Assembly (NCBI GenBank): GCA_024645045.1
Contig: JAHEGO010000004.1
Location: 1-59,805 of the forward strand
Source of the DNA: Sphingobacteriaceae bacterium
GTDB lineage: Bacteria; Bacteroidota; Bacteroidia; Sphingobacteriales; Sphingobacteriaceae
DNA length: 59,805 nucleotides
Direction of reading: 5' to 3'
Shown: one piece after another, positions 55,020 to 59,805 of the stretch
Layout of the letters: each line of letters opens with the position of its first letter
How positions within the stretch are numbered: the stretch's first letter is position 1
Notes under the pieces: generated by a model
The model's input: only the letters and a program-made list of their open reading frames with translations
What the model was told of the DNA's origin: nothing
Databases searched by the model: none
Program-made: the position numbers and the translations under genes

Positions 55020-56725
55020 TACTCTTTAATAAATTTCTGAACACTTATTGATTTAGTTTCTTTATCCATCATTTGTAAAATATAGGCACCTTTTGCAAGG
55101 CTAGAAATATCAATGCCTTTTACTATTTCAGGCTGAGGAAGCATGATTAAAGCTTTACCATTTAAATTGAATATGGTAATATAATATGCAGTACTTTTCG
55201 CATCATTTATTTTTAAGAATAATTTTTCTTTAACAGGGTTTGGGTAAACAGTGAAACCTAAATTTGATTTTGTGTCATTGTTAATTCCGGTAGTTCCTGT
55301 AACAACAAACTGACCCATCATTCCGCCATCTTCGTGGTTTGTAAAATGGCAGTGGTACATAAATGGATGAATGGCATCTGAATAATCGTCGAATCGTGCA
55401 ACAAATGTTGCATTTTCATTGCGAGGTAAATAAAGTACATCTTTCCACCCAGATTCATATGCGCCAACAGCACTTGCAGATCCATTTCTTGCTACAATTT
55501 TAAATTCTACATCATGAATGTGAAAAGTATGTCCAAATACATTGCTATTAGTAATGGTCCATTTTTCAATCGAATTTAAATTGACTGTTTTATTAATATA
55601 GCTTAAATCAAATGATTTGTTATCGAAAGAAAATGGTGCCGAATTTGGTCCAGGCTGTCCACCTGTTACCGCTATAGCTCTATTCACCGTTGCGTCTGCA
55701 GCTGTCCAATAAGTGTTGTTTACTAAGCTTGTCGGTAAACTTTTTATTGCATTTGCGCTTGTTGCTGAAACGTTAATTCTTAAAATCGGAAAATCAACAT
55801 TATTTAATAGACTACCAAATTGGCCAGATGTTGCTGGCTCTCCACCAGGAAATCCAAATGCTTGACCAGAATTGAATGCTTTTAAATCTAGGGTACTGCC
55901 TATTGCATCGTTACCTAGGTTTACTAAAATTTCTACGCGTTCACCTACTAATAATTTTACTCGAGTAACAGGCACTGGTGCATTTAACAATCCGCCATCA
56001 TTTCCAATAATATAAAAAGTTCTGTTGTCGCTAAATCCTAAATCGTAGCCACGTTCTGTTTCTGCATTAAGAATTCTTAGACGTACATATTGTTTAGGTA
56101 AACTCACTTGTGCATTTGGCGTGCCATTGGTTAACACGTAATCACCGTATGCAACATTGTTAAATAAAAATTGATTATTTGCGTCATATCTTCTGCTAGT
56201 AACCATTAACGGAATATCATCTATTCCATAAGTTCTAGGTAAGGCTAAAGCCGCTTCGTCTGCATCACGAACAATTATAAATCCACCAATTCCTTTTGTT
56301 AAATGTTCTGTGGTCATTTCATGTAAATGTGGGTGATACCAGTAAGTGCCAGCCTGATTTTTTACCATCCAATATGGTTGCCAAAGCGTTCCTGGCGGAA
56401 TTACTTGATGTGGTCCGCCATCCATAACAGCAGGTAAATGCATGCCATGCCAATGGATCGTTGTGCTATCGTTTAATTTATTCCTCACATTCATGTGAAC
56501 CGTATCGCCTTTATTAATGAACAAGGTAGGTCCCCAAAAATTACCATTGATACCACCGGTAATAGTTTGATTACCTGTCCTCAGTTGTTTGATGGTGTCT
56601 TTGATGGTAAGGTTAAATTCAGTGCCATTCAAAGTGTCAGGAATCCATAGATTCTGATAAGTCTGGGCTTTTGATAGCACACTAATGCATAATACAAAGA
56701 TTAGCGTAAAAGAGATTTTTCGCAT
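55019..56725 (-). CDS. T9SS-secreted multicopper oxidase
   Basis: A 568-residue exported multicopper oxidase with a signal peptide ending SKAQ. Copper-ligand motifs are complete: HWHGMH (91-96), HPHLH (131-135), HTFHIHD near residue 400 and HPFMYHCHFTNHEDGGMM near 455, giving the trinuclear and type 1 sites. A type A sorting domain follows (FTVYPNPVKEK). It resembles CueO/bilirubin-oxidase-type enzymes and may oxidise metals or phenolics at the cell surface. It heads a two-gene unit with the thioredoxin-like protein and lies 64 bp after the small ABM-like gene. Confidence 0.93.
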   Translation of the reverse strand: MRKISFTLIFVLCISVLSKAQTYQNLWIPDTLNGTEFNLTIKDTIKQLRTGNQTITGGINGNFWGPTLFINKGDTVHMNVRNKLNDSTTIHWHGMHLPAVMDGGPHQVIPPGTLWQPYWMVKNQAGTYWYHPHLHEMTTEHLTKGIGGFIIVRDADEAALALPRTYGIDDIPLMVTSRRYDANNQFLFNNVAYGDYVLTNGTPNAQVSLPKQYVRLRILNAETERGYDLGFSDNRTFYIIGNDGGLLNAPVPVTRVKLLVGERVEILVNLGNDAIGSTLDLKAFNSGQAFGFPGGEPATSGQFGSLLNNVDFPILRINVSATSANAIKSLPTSLVNNTYWTAADATVNRAIAVTGGQPGPNSAPFSFDNKSFDLSYINKTVNLNSIEKWTITNSNVFGHTFHIHDVEFKIVARNGSASAVGAYESGWKDVLYLPRNENATFVARFDDYSDAIHPFMYHCHFTNHEDGGMMGQFVVTGTTGINNDTKSNLGFTVYPNPVKEKLFLKINDAKSTAYYITIFNLNGKALIMLPQPEIVKGIDISSLAKGAYILQMMDKETKSISVQKFIKE

Positions 56726-56789
56726 TTTTTAGATTTAATTTTATTCTTTGACGACGAACCAGATCAAATCCTTTGAAATAAAAAACGAA

Positions 56790-57119
56790 TTATACAATCT
56801 TTCCTTTTTCTTGTAATAATGCATAAGCATTCTCCCAGCTAGGAACTTCAACCGCTTCATATCCAAAAGTTTTTCCTGTCGCAATTTTGCTAAATGCTTT
56901 CATGGCTTTAAGATGCACGCCGCTTCGCATAAACACCAACATATCTTCTCTGCTTTTCCATGCTGTAATTGTACATTGGTTTCCGTGCATATTTTTCACT
57001 TCACAAAACAAAATGCCTTTAGCTTTCTTTGCTTCCTGAAAAGAAGGAATGGCTAAAAACCAAAACCTTAAAAAACTAAAAAAACCTTTTGGTTTGAGTG
57101 CGGTGAGTGATATGTGCAT
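56790..57119 (-). CDS. Small ABM-like (dimeric alpha/beta barrel) protein
   Basis: A 109-residue protein; segments FLAIPSFQEAKKAKGILFCEVK and CTITAWKSREDMLVFMRSGVHLKAMKAFSK resemble spheroidene-monooxygenase / antibiotic-biosynthesis-monooxygenase-like folds. No catalytic residues identified; the substrate is unknown. It lies between the TonB-dependent receptor and the multicopper oxidase, and the repeats at 57123-57154 sit directly upstream of its start. Confidence 0.65.
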   Translation of the reverse strand: MHISLTALKPKGFFSFLRFWFLAIPSFQEAKKAKGILFCEVKNMHGNQCTITAWKSREDMLVFMRSGVHLKAMKAFSKIATGKTFGYEAVEVPSWENAYALLQEKGKIV

Positions 57120-57122
57120 GCG

Positions 57123-57154
57123 ATTAAATTTACATAAATGTAATTAAATTTACA
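57123..57154. promoter_or_regulatory. Repeat and palindrome cluster before the ABM-like gene
   Basis: ATTAAATTTACA occurs twice (57123-57134, 57143-57154; 20-bp spacing) and overlaps a perfect palindrome TTACAT-AA-ATGTAA (57130-57143). A -7-like TACATTTA (minus, 57142-57135) lies inside. It looks like an operator over the promoter of the downstream genes. Confidence 0.45.
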
Positions 57155-57211
57155 GATTTTTATAATTATTCTTCTTTAAACATATTCAATTTTAGCTAGT
57201 TCATCTAAGTA

Positions 57212-59557
57212 TTAAAATTGCAACTTATATACAAGGTTTGGGAAAAATCCTAGCTGATAAGTGCTGTTAATATTTTGAGTTTTATTATCATAATTCTCAG
57301 AAAATATATTTTTATGGTTTGTGATGTTTTGTAGGTCTAATGAAAAAGTTTGAGCTATTTTATGTTTTTTGCTATTTAATACGAATCCAGCTTTTAGATC
57401 TATCCTGTAATAATTTTCATAAAAACTGCTATAAACATTTTCCGAAAGTTTTTCTCGACCGATTTCGTTTGAAGCGGCTAAGTCTATTGGAGTATATGCC
57501 CTTCCTCCAGCATTGGTAAATTTAGAATCTATCATAAATTTATTTCTTTTTTCAAAACCTACATTCCATTCTTTGCCAACTAACATATTAAATACATACT
57601 TTCCATTGAATGCTGTATTTCTTGTAATTCCATCACTACCCTTATAATTAGAATTATAAATCGAAGAAGTAAACAGGCCATAATAACCCGCACTAAAAAA
57701 CTTTTCAATTGTAAGTTCTAATCCATAGTTTTTTCCAGTTCCACCATTAACTAAACTATCTTGTAAGTCTGCTTTGAAAGTTGATCCAGTGTTTAGCATT
57801 GAATAATTGCTCGCATAGCTAGTAACCGGAACATTGAAAATTGATTGATAATAAATCTCCGATTTTATTCGCCAATCGTTCGAAGGTTGATAGTTATGTG
57901 CAATTACAAAATGATTACTTTTAGTAAAATCTAAATTAATGTTATTGTAATTTATAGCCCCATCGGGTTTTGTTGTTTGTAAAAAGTAAACGTTAATAGG
58001 TTGCATTTGAGCATGTAAGCCATATCCAATATTGAACGTGTTTTTAGGATTAACATAATAAGTTAAGCCAAGCCTAGGTTCTAATGAGCGTGAATTATTT
58101 AGGAAAAACAATTGAGAATGAATGCCACTATTTATTGTCCATTTTTCATTAAAAGTATATTTTAAATGTATGAAAGCTTGTGCTAGATTAGTGTTGCTAA
58201 TATAATCCCATATTTGAACATAATCCTCGTTGATTTGTCTTTTGGTTTTGTAAAATAAATTTAATTTTATTATTTCATCTTGCAGTCCAGCTTTTAAAAA
58301 TAATTTTGAATTAAATTTATGGTTATATGTACTACTCAGGTTTAGGCTAGTTTTAGACACATTGTTTACTTCTTTAATAAAGCTTGTATTGCTTTGTCTA
58401 TCGAAATCGTAGCTCGTTTGATAAGTACTAGCGTAGTTTAATCCTAATATTGAACTAATGAACGTGTTTTTATTTAGTTGTTTATGATGATTTATGCCAA
58501 CCATTCTGATCTTGCTAGCAAAATCTACTTGATTGCCATTCCCATATAGCGTATTTGAATTTCCCCCGCCAATTTCAATAGTGCTTTCTGCTAAAATTCC
58601 AAACATGGAAATTTTGCCATATTTACTCGTGCCGCTATTTAATTTGAAAGACAAATCTTGATAAGAAGGAGTCGCGGTTGTACCTATATCAATGCCCATT
58701 TTTTGAGCAACGCCTGCTAATGCATATCGGTAACCAATCAAGTATGAAGCATCACTTTTTTTGCTAAATGGCCCCTCTGCAGTTGCTTCTAATCCAGTTA
58801 TTACGCCCATTTGCAATGTAGTTTCGCTCTTTTTATGGTTCCCATCTCTAAAACCTAAATCGAAAACACCAGCTATTGCATTGCCATATTCTGCAGGAAA
58901 TGCCGATGTAAAAAAATCTGAGCTCTTTAATAAGTTTGTGTTAAGTGCGCTAACTGCTCCCCCTGTGGTGCCAACAGAGGCAAAGTGGTTAGGATTGCTG
59001 GTGTTCATGCCGTCAATTCTCCATAGCACACCAGTTGGTGAGTTTCCTCTAATAACAATATCATTTCTACTGTCGTCGGGGGCATTTACTCCGGCAAAAT
59101 TTGCAGCTAATCGAGCTGGGTCATTTCGTCCACCTGCATACCTATTTACCTCTTCCATTGAAAAAGTTCTGCTACTAACATTAGATAGTTTATTAATACT
59201 ACCCGCTTTGTTATTTGCATTTATTAAAACCTCTCCAACTTGATTGATAGATTCCTCTAATGCTATTTCTAAAATCACTTCTTTACCAGATGTGACAATT
59301 ACGTTTGGAATAGTTAATGTTTTATAGCCTAAGAATGTTGCAATAACATTATATCGATTTGGAGGGATGTTTGCTATTGCAAATTTACCTTGAACGTCAC
59401 TTATAGTCCATTTTTCTTTAAGGTCTATATTAATTAAAACCCCCGTTAGTGGAGCATTGGATAATTTATCTTTTACTTCACCTCTAATATTTTGGGTGTT
59501 ATTTTGCGCGAAAACAATGCATGGAAGCATCATTAATTTAAAAATTAATCTTTTCAT
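57212..59557 (-). CDS. TonB-dependent receptor
   Basis: A 781-residue outer-membrane receptor. Signal peptide (to about residue 18), a carboxypeptidase-regulatory-like domain (about 22-100; IRGEVKDKLSNAPLTGVLINI), a plug domain (about 120-235; NDIVIRGNSPTGVLWRIDGM) and a beta-barrel ending in FPNLVYKLQF with terminal Phe. No SusD partner is adjacent, so polysaccharide uptake is not indicated; a metal or siderophore ligand is possible next to the multicopper oxidase. Not closely coupled to the genes downstream (92-bp gap). Confidence 0.9.
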   Translation of the reverse strand: MKRLIFKLMMLPCIVFAQNNTQNIRGEVKDKLSNAPLTGVLINIDLKEKWTISDVQGKFAIANIPPNRYNVIATFLGYKTLTIPNVIVTSGKEVILEIALEESINQVGEVLINANNKAGSINKLSNVSSRTFSMEEVNRYAGGRNDPARLAANFAGVNAPDDSRNDIVIRGNSPTGVLWRIDGMNTSNPNHFASVGTTGGAVSALNTNLLKSSDFFTSAFPAEYGNAIAGVFDLGFRDGNHKKSETTLQMGVITGLEATAEGPFSKKSDASYLIGYRYALAGVAQKMGIDIGTTATPSYQDLSFKLNSGTSKYGKISMFGILAESTIEIGGGNSNTLYGNGNQVDFASKIRMVGINHHKQLNKNTFISSILGLNYASTYQTSYDFDRQSNTSFIKEVNNVSKTSLNLSSTYNHKFNSKLFLKAGLQDEIIKLNLFYKTKRQINEDYVQIWDYISNTNLAQAFIHLKYTFNEKWTINSGIHSQLFFLNNSRSLEPRLGLTYYVNPKNTFNIGYGLHAQMQPINVYFLQTTKPDGAINYNNINLDFTKSNHFVIAHNYQPSNDWRIKSEIYYQSIFNVPVTSYASNYSMLNTGSTFKADLQDSLVNGGTGKNYGLELTIEKFFSAGYYGLFTSSIYNSNYKGSDGITRNTAFNGKYVFNMLVGKEWNVGFEKRNKFMIDSKFTNAGGRAYTPIDLAASNEIGREKLSENVYSSFYENYYRIDLKAGFVLNSKKHKIAQTFSLDLQNITNHKNIFSENYDNKTQNINSTYQLGFFPNLVYKLQF

Positions 59558-59609
59558 ATCTCTATAAGAAGATTATTTTTTAATTATCCTTCGGTTTTTA
59601 TTAGTCAAT

Positions 59610-59805
59610 TTAAAACTGTTGAATTAATTTAAAATATTCAATTTTCTTGCTTATAGCGTAAAAAGGTAGTTTCTCCATTAACACTTTAACTTCATCTTCT
59701 GAAATGTCATTAAATAGTAGTACAGCACCATTTCTTTCTTCTCTCAAATATAAATGATTTATAATACCATTTGCTTTCCATTCGGCAACAATTGCTTGTT
59801 CTTGT
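59610..59805 (-). CDS. YCII/muconolactone-isomerase-like protein, C-terminal part
   Basis: An open frame enters from beyond the window end on the minus strand and gives 64 residues before the stop at 59610. The visible part (QAIVAEWKANGIINHLYLRE, then GAVLLFNDISEDEVKVLMEKLP, ending FKLIQQF) has the ferredoxin-like pattern of YCII or muconolactone-isomerase-related small proteins. No start codon is inside the window. The 52 bp to the TonB receptor start hold nothing recognisable. Confidence 0.55.
   Translation of the reverse strand, partial: QEQAIVAEWKANGIINHLYLREERNGAVLLFNDISEDEVKVLMEKLPFYAISKKIEYFKLIQQF

Noticed and set aside
54405-59557. Polysaccharide utilisation locus around the TonB-dependent receptor
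   Set aside because: No SusD-like lipoprotein, glycosidase or matching regulator is adjacent to the receptor.

Overview
The window is a densely coded, AT-rich stretch of chromosome from a member of the Bacteroidota. Four things support this: seven large secreted proteins end in type IX secretion (T9SS) type A sorting domains with the YPNP-type motif; the cytochrome cbb3 operon has a fused ccoNO gene; start codons have A-rich rather than Shine-Dalgarno leaders; and the promoters I can recognise follow the Bacteroidota TTG / TAnnTTTG pattern. A finer placement (for example Chitinophagales) is only a guess. I see no rRNA, tRNA, transposase, phage gene or CRISPR array.

Layout. 0-7.1 kb: a cbb3 oxidase cluster (3' end of ccoI, ccoS, ccoNO fusion, ccoQ-like, single-haem ccoP, ccoG, ccoH and a TauE/SafE-like membrane protein), with a group III truncated haemoglobin on the opposite strand. 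7.1-9.8 kb: housekeeping genes lpdA, murB and a cold-shock protein. 10-14.3 kb: carotenoid genes (ECF sigma factor, crtI, crtB, an unknown exported protein and a CrtYcd-type lycopene cyclase), enough for beta-carotene. 14.3-20.4 kb: two tandem T9SS-secreted metallophosphoesterases, a methyltransferase overlapping a small membrane protein, a small outer-membrane-like protein and an SbtA-like bicarbonate transporter. 20.6-25.7 kb: a TetR-controlled export operon (ABC half-transporter with a highly degenerate nucleotide-binding domain, HlyD-like adaptor, TolC-like channel). 25.8-28.5 kb: an arsenic operon arsR-arsM-acr3-arsC with a clear operator over its promoter. 28.5-35.2 kb: a VOC protein, a small exported protein and an RND efflux operon. 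35.2-40.2 kb: LamG-like and PKD-repeat T9SS proteins, then katG.

40.2-54.3 kb is the most unusual region. A porin-like gene precedes a tightly packed run of six genes: a T9SS adhesin-like protein of Ig-like repeats with a three-domain higher-order duplication, a probable outer-membrane protein, an exported unknown, a small membrane protein, an SRPBCC protein and a membrane-anchored AraC-type regulator. After 102 bp comes a 1912-residue NHL/Ig-like T9SS protein with ten tandem repeats of exactly 96 codons. The gap between regulator and giant gene holds a 20-bp-spaced direct repeat (typical AraC geometry) and a perfect 12-bp-arm palindrome abutting the start codon. The two secreted proteins share one Ig-like repeat type with a conserved cysteine pair. 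I propose a regulated surface-adhesin system.

54.4-59.8 kb: a minus-strand group of a TonB-dependent receptor, a small ABM-like protein, a T9SS multicopper oxidase and a thioredoxin-like protein overlapping it by one base, with a repeat/palindrome cluster upstream of the ABM gene; the window ends inside a small YCII/muconolactone-isomerase-like gene.
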